Shown here in pieces: positions 29,257 through 37,690 of a DNA stretch of 64,000 nt. The DNA comes from an uncultured Robiginitomaculum sp. (GTDB lineage: Bacteria > Pseudomonadota > Alphaproteobacteria > Caulobacterales > Maricaulaceae). The stretch is from assembly GCA_938015875.1 (NCBI GenBank), contig CALLXE010000006.1:1-64000 (forward strand), written 5' to 3'. A program made the translations under genes and the position numbers. Within the stretch, counting starts at the first letter, position 1, and each line of letters opens with the position of its first letter. The notes below the pieces were generated by a model. The model ran no database searches. It was given only the letters and a program-made list of their open reading frames with translations, and had not been told where the DNA came from.

Positions 29257-30429
29257 ATGTCTGATCTCGAAACATTCCGCGCGGAAACCCGTGCTTGGCT
29301 GGAGGCCAATTGCCCGGCTGAAATGCGCACACCGATGAGCGGCGATGATGATGCCTGTTGGGGCGGTCGTAATTTTGTCTTCCAAAGTGAGGCGCAAAAG
29401 CTCTGGCTGGAGCGCTGCGCGGCCAAGGGCTTCACCGCGCCGGCATGGGAAAAGAAATATGGCGGGGCCGGTCTGTCCCGCGCGCAAGAACAGGTTCTGC
29501 GTAAGGAAATGGACCGCATTAATGCGCGGCCGCCGCTCTCATCTTTTGGCGTATGGATGCTCGGCCCGGCGCTTTTGAAATTTGGCTCTGAAGAGCAAAA
29601 ATTGAAATATTTACCGCCGATTACGCGCGGTGAAGTTCGCTGGTGTCAGGGCTATTCAGAGCCGGGTGCGGGCTCTGATCTGGCATCCCTGCAAACCAAG
29701 GCCGAAGACAAGGGCGATCATTATTTGGTCAACGGTCAAAAGGTTTGGACATCCTATGCCGATAAAGCCGACTGGATTTTCTGCCTTGTGCGCACGGATA
29801 ATACCGGCAGTAAACATCACGGTATCAGTTTCCTGTTATTTGATATGGAAACCCCCGGCGTCGAAGCCAAGCCGATTAAGCTGATTTCCGGTAAATCCCC
29901 GTTCTGCGAAACCTTCCTGACCGACGTTAAAGTGCCAAAGCGCAATTTGGTCAACGAAGAAGGTCAAGGCTGGAACATTGCAAAATATCTTTTGACCCAT
30001 GAGCGTGAAATGATCGGCGAGACCGGCGGTGTTCGGCCTGTATCGGAAATGGCGGCTGACATTGCCGGATTGGAAGATGGAAAATTGGCCGATCCGATCC
30101 TGCGCGGTGACATTGCTCAGGCCGAAGTCGATGATTGGGCGTTTAAAATGACCATGGGCCGCATGCTCTCTGAGGCGAAAGCCGGCGCGTCATTGGGCGC
30201 AAAGTCCTCCATGCTGAAATATTACGGCACGGAGTTGAACAAGCGCCGCTACGAGCTGTTGATGGACGTTGCCGGCGGCGACGGTCTTGAGTGGGAGGGG
30301 GAGCGCTCTAATGACGGGCGTTTGGCCAAAAGCTGGATGCGCACCAAAGGCAATTCCATTGAAGGCGGCACATCCGAAGTCATGCTCAATATTGTCGCCA
30401 AGCGCGTCCTTGAAATGCCGGGAGCTTAA
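29257..30429 (+). CDS. Acyl-CoA dehydrogenase family protein (first of a pair)
   Basis: The 390-residue protein begins with FRAETRAWLEANCP, has the FAD-binding block GYSEPGAGSDLASLQT followed by VNGQKVWTSYA, and ends with GNSIEGGTSEVMLNIVAKRVLE, as in acyl-CoA dehydrogenases that pair with a second subunit. It introduces a trans double bond into an acyl-CoA with FAD. TTGGAG precedes the ATG at 29257. The next gene starts three bases after its stop, and the two probably form a heteromeric enzyme as in PimCD or the mycobacterial steroid FadE pairs. The substrate is unknown. Confidence 0.85.
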   Translation: MSDLETFRAETRAWLEANCPAEMRTPMSGDDDACWGGRNFVFQSEAQKLWLERCAAKGFTAPAWEKKYGGAGLSRAQEQVLRKEMDRINARPPLSSFGVWMLGPALLKFGSEEQKLKYLPPITRGEVRWCQGYSEPGAGSDLASLQTKAEDKGDHYLVNGQKVWTSYADKADWIFCLVRTDNTGSKHHGISFLLFDMETPGVEAKPIKLISGKSPFCETFLTDVKVPKRNLVNEEGQGWNIAKYLLTHEREMIGETGGVRPVSEMAADIAGLEDGKLADPILRGDIAQAEVDDWAFKMTMGRMLSEAKAGASLGAKSSMLKYYGTELNKRRYELLMDVAGGDGLEWEGERSNDGRLAKSWMRTKGNSIEGGTSEVMLNIVAKRVLEMPGA

Positions 30430-30432
30430 GTT

Positions 30433-31572
30433 ATGGGACTCTTACTCAACGAAGACGAAGTCATGATGCGCGATATGGCGGAAGGATTTTTCGCCGACAA
30501 AGCGCCGACTGCGCAATTGCGCAAGCTCCGCGATACCAAAGACGAAACCGGTTTTGACCGTGGCCTTTGGGGCGAAATGGCAGAGATGGGGTTTGCCGGT
30601 GTTTTGATTGATGAAGATCATGGCGGTAACGGCATGGGCTATATGGCGGCCGGGCTTATTGCAGAGCAGATAGGGAAGAACCTGTCAGCCACGCCGTTTC
30701 TGTCTACCGCAGTTCTGGCCGCTACGGCTTTGTCAAAAGGCGGCAGCGAAGCGCAAAAATCCCATTGGCTTCCAAAGATTGCCGATGGCAGCACAATTAT
30801 GGCGCTGGCCATTGATGAGGGTGGCAAACACAATCCGAGAAAGACTGCGGCGAGCGCGGTCAAATCCGGAAACGGGTTTAAAATCTCCGGCAGTAAAGCC
30901 ATGGTTTCCGACGGTCATGTGGCCGATCAAATCATTGTGGTCGCGCGCACATCCGGAGAGGTCGGCGACCCGTCCGGCCTGTCGCTTTTCATGGTTGATC
31001 CGAAAGCCGACGGCGTGACCGTTGAGCGCACGATTATGGCCGATAGCCGTAACAGCGCCCGCATTGAGCTAAACAATGTTGAGGTCGACGGCGACGCTGT
31101 GCTGGGCGATGTTGAGAGCGGCGACGCCGTGGTTGAAGCTGTCCTGAAAGCGGGGCGCGCAGCGCTCTCTGCGGAACTGCTCGGCTCCGGGCAAGAAGCG
31201 TTTGATCAAACTCTGACATATCTGAAAGAGCGTAAACAATTTGGCACAATCATCGGTGAGTTTCAGGCGCTCAAACATCGCGCGGCGCATATGTATGGCG
31301 AGATTGAAGTGGCGCGCTCTGCCGTTTTGGCGGCGCTGACGGCGCTGGATGATGATGACGCCAATGCCGATCTTTATGTGTCCATGGCCAAAGCAAAGCT
31401 TGGTAAAACCGCCAAGCATATCAGCGTCGAAGGCATACAGCTTCACGGTGGCGTTGGCATGACGGACGAATATGACATCGGGCTGTTTTCCAAACGCATT
31501 CGGGTTGCCCAAGAAATGTTCGGGGATGCCAATTTCCAGCTTGATAAAGTCGCGACCACGATGAAGTTTTAG
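30433..31572 (+). CDS. Acyl-CoA dehydrogenase family protein (second of a pair)
   Basis: The 379-residue protein also has the acyl-CoA dehydrogenase fold. The N-terminal helical part begins MGLLLNEDEVMMRDMAEGFF. The FAD-region block is weaker than in the first partner: the expected SEPGAGSD is replaced by DEGGKHNPRK. The C-terminal block HGGVGMTDEYDIGLFSKR keeps the canonical Glu region. This division, a FAD loop in one chain and the C-terminal motif in the other, is what heteromeric enzymes show. It is translated right after its partner and followed by a terminator. Confidence 0.82.
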   Translation: MGLLLNEDEVMMRDMAEGFFADKAPTAQLRKLRDTKDETGFDRGLWGEMAEMGFAGVLIDEDHGGNGMGYMAAGLIAEQIGKNLSATPFLSTAVLAATALSKGGSEAQKSHWLPKIADGSTIMALAIDEGGKHNPRKTAASAVKSGNGFKISGSKAMVSDGHVADQIIVVARTSGEVGDPSGLSLFMVDPKADGVTVERTIMADSRNSARIELNNVEVDGDAVLGDVESGDAVVEAVLKAGRAALSAELLGSGQEAFDQTLTYLKERKQFGTIIGEFQALKHRAAHMYGEIEVARSAVLAALTALDDDDANADLYVSMAKAKLGKTAKHISVEGIQLHGGVGMTDEYDIGLFSKRIRVAQEMFGDANFQLDKVATTMKF

Positions 31573-31595
31573 GGTTTTATCTCATCCGCTGTTTT

Positions 31596-31627
31596 AAAGG
31601 GGAGGCTCAATAGGCCTCCCCTTTTTT
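31596..31627. terminator. Bidirectional rho-independent terminator
   Basis: AAAGGGGAGGC pairs with GCCTCCCCTTT around a seven-base loop, and the T-run extends to 31627. It serves the acyl-CoA dehydrogenase unit and overlaps the cupin stop codon. Confidence 0.85.
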
Positions 31628-32071
31628 ATTCTTATAAACCCGATCTGCCGTTCCGTTTGCGGGAATGTGCAAATCCACATCGGGATAAATACCGCTGTCA
31701 ATTTCAGAACGGCGCGACCCAATTACCAAGTATAAGACGTCGTGCTCTGTTTCATTGATCATGTGATGGCCGTTCCCGTCGCCGGCCGGATGGGCTGTAC
31801 AATCCCCGGGCGTTAAGATCCGCCGGCCATTATCGTCGATGAAGGTTGGGCGGCCGGAGATAATGTAGACAAATTCGTCTTCTGCCGTGTGGTAATGGCG
31901 CTGTGAAGACCACGCACCGGGCGAAAGCGTCACCATATTGGCCCCGAATTGCGTCAGCCCGCCGGCGTCTCCTAATTTCAAATTGCTGCGCGCGATGCAG
32001 GGCGTATCAAACGGGGCGGGGTATGTGCTGCCGGTTTTGGGCGTGATAGCTTTTTGATTAATTACGGGCAT
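31607..32071 (-). CDS. Cupin-domain protein
   Basis: The 154-residue protein is a single cupin barrel: WSSQRHYHTAEDEFVYIISG supplies the His, His and Glu of cupin motif 1, and TPGDCTAHPAGDGNGHHMIN covers motif 2. It probably binds a metal; small cupins of this type include isomerases, dioxygenases and sensors, so no reaction is assigned. GGAG lies upstream of the ATG at 32071. A longer frame to 32272 would run across the divergent dapE start and is not used. Confidence 0.78.
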   Translation of the reverse strand: MPVINQKAITPKTGSTYPAPFDTPCIARSNLKLGDAGGLTQFGANMVTLSPGAWSSQRHYHTAEDEFVYIISGRPTFIDDNGRRILTPGDCTAHPAGDGNGHHMINETEHDVLYLVIGSRRSEIDSGIYPDVDLHIPANGTADRVYKNKKGEAY

Positions 32072-32138
32072 GAAAACTCCTTTTCTTTGCGACGCCGTGC
32101 GCCTTGCCAATGCGCGCATGATAGGCTTTAAACGCGGC

Positions 32139-33323
32139 ATGAAAAAAGCCCCGATTATAGATCCGATAGAGTTTACTGCTGCCCTGATTAAATGCCCGTC
32201 CGTAACGCCGGCTGATAGGGGCGCGCTGGATGTATTGCAGAGCGCTTTAGAGGGCATGGGTTTTGTTTGCACGCGCTATCCGTTCGGCAAGGTGGGGGAT
32301 GAAGGGGAGCGGGTGGATAATCTTTACGCGCGCCTCGGGACGACCGCGCCAAACTTTTGTTACGCCGGGCATACGGATGTTGTGCCGGTCGGTGACGCCG
32401 GCGGCTGGGAGGTCGGCCCGTTCTCAGGCGATGTCAGAGACGGCATGATTTGGGGCCGGGGCGCAGCGGATATGAAAGGCGGCATTGCCGCTTACGTTGG
32501 GGCCGTGTCTAAACTTTTGTCCTCCGGCTGGCAGCCCGAAGGCTCGCTTTCGTTTTTAATCACAGGCGACGAAGAAGGCCCGGCCATAAACGGCACGGAA
32601 AAATTGCTTGAGGCGATTACAGAGGCCGGTGAGGTTATTGACCACTGCCTTGTGGGCGAGCCGACAAATCCGACGGCGCTGGGACAGCAGATTAAAAACG
32701 GACGGCGCGGATCACTCAATGCCAAAATCACTGTTACGGGCCGCGAAGGCCATGTCGCCTATCCGCATCTGGCAAGCAATCCTGTGCCGGCGCTGCTGAC
32801 CTTATTAAATGCTGTCACGGCGCGAAAGCTTGATGACGGCAATAGCGGATTTCAGCCGTCCAATCTGGAGGTCACCTCTATTGACGTCGGCAATAAACCC
32901 CACAACGTCATTCCGAAAATTGCCCGCGCGCAGTTTAATATCCGCTTTAATACAGAGCATCGCGGTGATGACCTTCTGGCATGGATAGAAGGCGAAATCG
33001 CCAATGTCGCGGCGGATTTTGACGGCGAGATCGACGCTATGCTCCGCGTTACGGGTGAAGCGTTTCTAACGCAGCCGTCCGGATTTACGGATATTTTGCA
33101 GGACGGGGTTAAAGCTGTGCTCGGAGAGGCGGCGGCCTTGTCTACGGCGGGGGGCACGTCCGATGCGCGCTATATTACAAATTACGCACCGGTCGCAGAA
33201 TTTGGCCTTATTGGCGCGACTATGCATAAAGTCAATGAACGCGTGGCCGTATCTGATATTGAAAAACTGACGGAAATATACGGCGAGATTATCACGCGAT
33301 ATTTTGAAAAGTTCGGCGGATGA
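32139..33323 (+). CDS. dapE: Succinyl-diaminopimelate desuccinylase
   Basis: The protein is about 394 residues and matches DapE of the M20 metallopeptidase family: YAGHTDVVPVGD and WGRGAADMKGG hold the zinc ligands, TGDEEGPAINGT the catalytic Glu, and NGRRGSLNAKITVTGREGHVA the start of the dimerisation domain. It hydrolyses N-succinyl-LL-diaminopimelate in lysine and cell-wall synthesis. An ATG at 32070 would overlap the divergent cupin start; 32118 and 32139 are better, and I prefer 32139 from comparison with family N-termini. dapD and lysA lie elsewhere in the window. Confidence 0.9.
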   Translation: MKKAPIIDPIEFTAALIKCPSVTPADRGALDVLQSALEGMGFVCTRYPFGKVGDEGERVDNLYARLGTTAPNFCYAGHTDVVPVGDAGGWEVGPFSGDVRDGMIWGRGAADMKGGIAAYVGAVSKLLSSGWQPEGSLSFLITGDEEGPAINGTEKLLEAITEAGEVIDHCLVGEPTNPTALGQQIKNGRRGSLNAKITVTGREGHVAYPHLASNPVPALLTLLNAVTARKLDDGNSGFQPSNLEVTSIDVGNKPHNVIPKIARAQFNIRFNTEHRGDDLLAWIEGEIANVAADFDGEIDAMLRVTGEAFLTQPSGFTDILQDGVKAVLGEAAALSTAGGTSDARYITNYAPVAEFGLIGATMHKVNERVAVSDIEKLTEIYGEIITRYFEKFGG

Positions 33324-33868
33324 ATAATCTGAAGCATATTTGGGCCGGTTTGGAAGTCGCCCTAAAGGGCGGTAATCCGGCCGATCACATGGATGTTTCA
33401 CGCAAGGCTTTTCCAAAGTCATTTTACGCGCTGGGACTTGCCGGCGTTTTATTGCTGATTTCGGGGCTGTTACAGGCGGGAAAAAGCTCCGCAGCTTCGC
33501 TGCCGATAGGCCTGGTTATTACGACGCTTTTTCTGCTCACCGCTCCAACAGTTATTTATTTGATCTGTCATCTTATCAGTAAACCGGAAATCTTTCGGCC
33601 TTGGATTGTTGTGCGTAATTGGATGACGGTTTTTGTCTGCGCAGCGGCCTTTATTTTTACAGCGTTGAATTGGTTTTTTCCGGGAGCGCCACAGCCGTTC
33701 GGCGTGGCCCTGACCCTCGTTTATCTCAGCACGCTTTTGCTTGATATTCGCCTTGCGCAAACTATAGCCGATATGGATTGGACGCCCGCCATATTTATTG
33801 GCTGCGCGATTGCGGTTGCAGGGATGCTTGTTGTCTTAGCGGTGTTTGCAAGTGCCGCAGGCTATTAG
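33320..33868 (+). CDS. Hypothetical five-helix membrane protein coupled to dapE
   Basis: The 182-residue protein has about five membrane helices between residues 35 and 178 after an amphipathic N-terminus. It starts inside the dapE stop codon (ATGA overlap), so translation is coupled. The layout recalls Yip1-like or other small polytopic proteins of alphaproteobacteria, but I cannot name the family. Its end overlaps the end of the convergent EipA-like gene by four bases. Confidence 0.65.
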   Translation: MNNLKHIWAGLEVALKGGNPADHMDVSRKAFPKSFYALGLAGVLLLISGLLQAGKSSAASLPIGLVITTLFLLTAPTVIYLICHLISKPEIFRPWIVVRNWMTVFVCAAAFIFTALNWFFPGAPQPFGVALTLVYLSTLLLDIRLAQTIADMDWTPAIFIGCAIAVAGMLVVLAVFASAAGY

Positions 33869-34467
33869 AGCGGGATCCAACTGCGCTTACGGGTATAGCT
33901 TGAATAACCGATACTCGCACCCAGCCGCACGCCGACACCGCTGCGCACCGGGGCCAGCGTGACGCCATTAGCGCGCTGGTAATTAATCGCCATGCCCGCC
34001 ACAAGATAGGCATTACCTTCAGCTTTCGGAAAACGCTGATAAATATAATTCGGATCATCAAGGCCATATACCAAAGTGAAGACTTTGGAGGCATCAATGC
34101 CGGTATCAAAGCCTAATGTCGGGCCCTGCCAGTAAACGGCTTGGCTGCGGCCATCTTTCATCCAGATTGTGCCTTTGCCCCAAAACGCTCCGCCTGCGAG
34201 CGCGCCGCCGCCTTCTTCACCGGTGATATAAGCGGTGGGCCGGCCTTGGTCTTGAAATATCTTTTCTAATGTCGAAGCCGCACTCTCAGATGTGACACCC
34301 AAATGCTCGGAAATGGCTTGCACCATATCGCTTTCTTCAAATTCTGATTTGGCATTTTGCGCTTTTTGCGCCGCAGTCATATCGGATTTGGGTGCGTTTT
34401 TCGGGGCATTGGTGGCGCAGGCCGACAAAATCGCGGCGCAGGTCATAACAGTTATCATGCGAAACAT
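33865..34467 (-). CDS. DUF1134/EipA-like envelope lipoprotein
   Basis: The 200-residue protein has a lipoprotein signal with LSAC (Cys at about 17) and a DUF1134 domain: GRPTAYITGEEGGGALAGG, VYWQGPTLGFDTG and, near the end, VRSGVGVRLGASIGYSSYT. EipA of Brucella, a small beta-barrel periplasmic protein needed for envelope integrity, belongs to this family. A lipid anchor here is inferred from the lipobox. The start has GGAG upstream. Confidence 0.75.
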   Translation of the reverse strand: MFRMITVMTCAAILSACATNAPKNAPKSDMTAAQKAQNAKSEFEESDMVQAISEHLGVTSESAASTLEKIFQDQGRPTAYITGEEGGGALAGGAFWGKGTIWMKDGRSQAVYWQGPTLGFDTGIDASKVFTLVYGLDDPNYIYQRFPKAEGNAYLVAGMAINYQRANGVTLAPVRSGVGVRLGASIGYSSYTRKRSWIPL

Positions 34468-34518
34468 AGGGCACTCCTTTTCTGCGGTATATGTGCCTGA
34501 CTATGGTTAATGAATGAC

Positions 34519-34554
34519 AAAAATAAGGCCGCTTTACCAAATAGTAAGGCGGCC
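34519..34554 (-). terminator. Rho-independent terminator for the TonB receptor gene
   Basis: On the minus strand an 11-base stem (GGCCGCCTTAC, one wobble pair) with a six-base loop is followed by TTATTTTT. It lies about 30 bases after the receptor stop. Confidence 0.75.
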
Positions 34555-34585
34555 CCCATGTTTGAAATTTATCCGGCCCTTGGGA

Positions 34586-36706
34586 TTAAAACGTTCCGCT
34601 GACCGTAAAGCGGGCGTGGAGCGGCGCGCCGACAGTCGCCTGATGGGTGCTGTGGGAGGTCGGGAAATAAGTTTCGTCGGTCAGGTTTTCGATATTGACC
34701 TGAACGCGCAAATCCTCACGCATATCGTAATAAGCTGCCGCATCAATCCGGGTAAAGGACGGCAGGGTCGGGTGACGGCCGGCATCCGCACCAATATCTA
34801 AGTCCGTGATCAGGGCTTCATCCTGATAAGTCGCGCCAAGGCCGAGGCCGAATTTATCGGTGAGTTGATAATTGGCCCAAACAGACGCCGTTGTTTCAGG
34901 CAATTCGCGGGGCTTTTCATTACCGTTATCGGTTTCACCGCTCAGATTGGCATAGCCGGCCCGAACGTAAAGCTTGTCATTTATTTGGCCTTCCAATTGG
35001 AGTTCAAACCCGTCTATTTCCAAACCGCGGCGTTCCAAATCTTCCGGAGCGCCATCGACAGCAGCATCAATCGTTTGCTCATTTTGGAAATAGGCGGCGG
35101 TAAAACTGAGCCCGGGCATGAAGTCCCATTTCAGACCGGCCTCAAGGCTTTCAAATTCGTCCGGCTCCAGAGCCTGCGTTTCGTCGGTGACCGATGCAAA
35201 TTGTCCGCCTGAGCGGGGCAGGAAGCTTTCGCTATAGCTGCCATAGATTGAGATATTTTCCATTGGCTTATAAATCAGGCCAAGGCGCGGGGAGACTTTC
35301 TCGTCCTTTCGGGCGCGGGTCACGCCGGCGTTCAGGTCATCAACTTTGAAATCAAAGCTGTCAAAACGCGCGCCGATGACGACGTCAAAATTATCTGACA
35401 GGGCAATTTCATCTTGGATAAACGCGGACAAGACCTGCAAGTCAGCCTGTGTGTCATCATTGACGCGACTGAAGGCCAAGTTTGTCGGAGTGCCTGTATT
35501 CGTAATCCCGGAGCCGCCGGATAAAGTCAGCGGACGCGAAATCGTGAATTCTTCGCGGTCGCTGTCGGATGTGCTGAAGACAGGGTTGAGGCGATCATTA
35601 TCATTCGATGTGTCCGTATATTCCAGACCTGTCACAACAGTGTGCCCGATGCTGCCGGTCGCAAATCCACCGATCAAATTGCCGGATAGGTTGACCCGTT
35701 TGCGCTCTGTTGTGTCGACGTAACCGTCCAGACGCACAGTACTTAGATCAATCAGGTCTTGCGCGTAAAAGTTCTGATAAAGCTTGTCAAAATCACTGTA
35801 AGACGCGTTGAAAACACCTTTCAGATTATCTGAAAATTCTTGCGTCAGCGTTGCGCGAAGAATGTGGGCCTGCACGTCCGCTATATTTAAGCCGGAGTCG
35901 CCGAACACAATGTCTTTGAACGCTTCAATCGGTTTGCCATTGCCGCCCTCAAGGTCGTTGACAGGAATTCCCCGGTCAACAAAGCGCTCATTATTGATGT
36001 ATTCATAGGACAGGTCGACCAAACTTGCCGGTGAAAATTCGATACGCGCTGTCGGGTTAATCGCAAAGCGGTCCCCCTCATAAAAATCGCGGTGATTATT
36101 AAGGGATTCGACCATAGCATTTATGCGAAAACCGGCTTTTTCATCGATATCAAAATTAGCATCAATCTCAACGTTGTAAGCGCCAAATGTATCGGCGGCG
36201 GCTTTCACGCCGGTGAACTGATCCCCGATGACCGCTTTTTTCTTTACCCGATTCACAAGACCGCCTGTACCGCCGCGCCCGAATAAAAGGGCATTGGCAC
36301 CGCGCAGGACTTCGACTTGCTCGACATTATAAAGGCCGCGGTAATATTGAACATCATCACGCACCCCGTCGACAAAGAAGTCTGCCGTCGAGCGAACCCC
36401 GCGAAAAACGACCGCGTCCCGGTGACCTTCGCCTTGGGTATTGGTTACGCCCGGCAGGTAATTAATCAGATCGCCGACGCTGTCAAAACCCTGATTTGTA
36501 ATTTGCTCTGCCGTTATAATTGAGAGCGATTGCGGGACGTCGATAATCGGCGTCGGGCTTTTCAGGGCATTAATTCTATCGGAATGAAGATGCTGCGCGC
36601 GGACAATAATTTCCTCAACATCGGAGGCGTTGCCCGATTGCGCATAGGCCGGTGCGGATAAAGCGAACGCTAATGCCGGCAGACAAATTACGGTTTTGAA
36701 GGTCAT
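34586..36706 (-). CDS. TonB-dependent siderophore receptor
   Basis: The 706-residue protein has a signal peptide cut after AYA, a short EEIIVRAQ TonB-box-like segment, a plug domain (VDVPQS-type IIDVPQSLSIITAEQI, FRGVRSTADFFVDGVRD, EVLRGANALLFGRGG) and a beta-barrel ending in aromatic FTVSGTF. The plug resembles catecholate receptors such as Fiu and the TIGR01783 siderophore group. It imports ferric siderophores across the outer membrane with TonB energy. A Fur-like box lies just upstream. No siderophore synthesis or ABC import genes are adjacent. Confidence 0.9.
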   Translation of the reverse strand: MTFKTVICLPALAFALSAPAYAQSGNASDVEEIIVRAQHLHSDRINALKSPTPIIDVPQSLSIITAEQITNQGFDSVGDLINYLPGVTNTQGEGHRDAVVFRGVRSTADFFVDGVRDDVQYYRGLYNVEQVEVLRGANALLFGRGGTGGLVNRVKKKAVIGDQFTGVKAAADTFGAYNVEIDANFDIDEKAGFRINAMVESLNNHRDFYEGDRFAINPTARIEFSPASLVDLSYEYINNERFVDRGIPVNDLEGGNGKPIEAFKDIVFGDSGLNIADVQAHILRATLTQEFSDNLKGVFNASYSDFDKLYQNFYAQDLIDLSTVRLDGYVDTTERKRVNLSGNLIGGFATGSIGHTVVTGLEYTDTSNDNDRLNPVFSTSDSDREEFTISRPLTLSGGSGITNTGTPTNLAFSRVNDDTQADLQVLSAFIQDEIALSDNFDVVIGARFDSFDFKVDDLNAGVTRARKDEKVSPRLGLIYKPMENISIYGSYSESFLPRSGGQFASVTDETQALEPDEFESLEAGLKWDFMPGLSFTAAYFQNEQTIDAAVDGAPEDLERRGLEIDGFELQLEGQINDKLYVRAGYANLSGETDNGNEKPRELPETTASVWANYQLTDKFGLGLGATYQDEALITDLDIGADAGRHPTLPSFTRIDAAAYYDMREDLRVQVNIENLTDETYFPTSHSTHQATVGAPLHARFTVSGTF

Positions 36707-36722
36707 AAAGACTGTTTCTTTT

Positions 36723-36740
36723 GAGAATGATTATCAATTG
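36723..36740. promoter_or_regulatory. Fur-like box before the TonB receptor
   Basis: GAGAATGATTATCAATTG lies 17 bases before the start codon and resembles the Fur consensus GATAATGATAATCATTATC. A second, weaker GCGAATGATTTGC is found near 36760. Iron repression of the receptor is the simplest reading. Confidence 0.55.
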
Positions 36741-36837
36741 AAAGTGCTTCTATACAGATGCGAATGATTTGCAAGTGCGAAAGTGAGTGACGTGCATATT
36801 ATTTCGCTCTGCACCGCATATCTGCGGCTTCAGACAT

Positions 36838-36868
36838 AAGAAAACCTCCCAAATCAGGAGGTTTTCTT
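36838..36868. terminator. Hairpin downstream of the ispG unit
   Basis: AAGAAAACCTCC and GGAGGTTTTCTT form a perfect 12-base stem with a seven-base loop about 50 bases past the stop at 36918. The T-run lies within the 3' arm. Confidence 0.75.
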
Positions 36869-36917
36869 AGTAAAGCGTGACATCACAAACGTCACAAAAG
36901 CGGATCTCAGGGGCGTA

Positions 36918-37688
36918 TCAGCGACACTCTTTTGCGGCTTTAATCAGAACATCGCGGGCGCGGGCGGCGGCGATTCTGTCATCAATCGGCTTTTTAAGTG
37001 TTGTGGACTTCCACCCCGGCGTCCAAAGGCGTTTTTCATTATCCCATGTCACCTTGACGGTGATGTCGTCGCCGGCCGCCGTTAAGATAAACCGCATTTG
37101 GCGATCATCCTGACTGCCCAGCGCCTTTGCCGTTGCGTGGGATTTATTATCAGCAGCCATAGTGACCGGCAGCGCGCCGGTGCCGAAGTCGACGGTGAAT
37201 TTGCATACCCGGCCTTCATGACCGCCAAAGTTTTTCGCCCGTGCCATGCGGTCTTTGACGCCGTCAGCCTTTGTCGGCTCCATTGTCGCAAGGGCCGTAA
37301 AGGCCGCTTCGGACAGGGCGTTAAATGCAAATTGATCCGGGACAGCAATATCCAGACGGTTAATCACGCCCGCGCCGCCGTCCTTAATCTTGCCGGCGCC
37401 GTCTTTGATTTTTCCGGCTCCGGCTTTTACGCCGTCACTGACCGCGCCGGCGGCATTTCCGACCGCTTTGGCCGGGGCCGCGATAATTTTATAAGTGCCG
37501 TAGGCCAGTCCCGCGAAAGTCAGGGCAACAATCGCAATCGCTGTCCATTTAATCGCGCTGATCGCATTACCGGCACTCTCGGCCACACCCGCCGTGCGTT
37601 CGGCAATATCCACGGCTTTCTTGCCATGATCTGCAAGGGTCGGTTTTGCCGGCGGTGTTTCAGGCGTTTGGGGCGTCTCGTCGGGCAT
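36918..37688 (-). CDS. Hypothetical membrane-anchored protein with Gly/Lys repeats
   Basis: The 256-residue protein has a Pro/Thr-rich N-terminus, one membrane helix (about 46-68), a flexible Ala/Gly/Lys region with the tandem repeat AGKIKDG-AGKIKDG (about 90-103), and a C-terminal domain with FTVDFG and TPGWKSTTLKK that may be a periplasmic beta-rich fold. I do not recognise the family. It starts two bases after the ispG stop, so it is in the same transcript; a functional link to isoprenoid synthesis is not evident. Confidence 0.6.
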   Translation of the reverse strand: MPDETPQTPETPPAKPTLADHGKKAVDIAERTAGVAESAGNAISAIKWTAIAIVALTFAGLAYGTYKIIAAPAKAVGNAAGAVSDGVKAGAGKIKDGAGKIKDGGAGVINRLDIAVPDQFAFNALSEAAFTALATMEPTKADGVKDRMARAKNFGGHEGRVCKFTVDFGTGALPVTMAADNKSHATAKALGSQDDRQMRFILTAAGDDITVKVTWDNEKRLWTPGWKSTTLKKPIDDRIAAARARDVLIKAAKECR

Positions 37689-37690
37689 AT

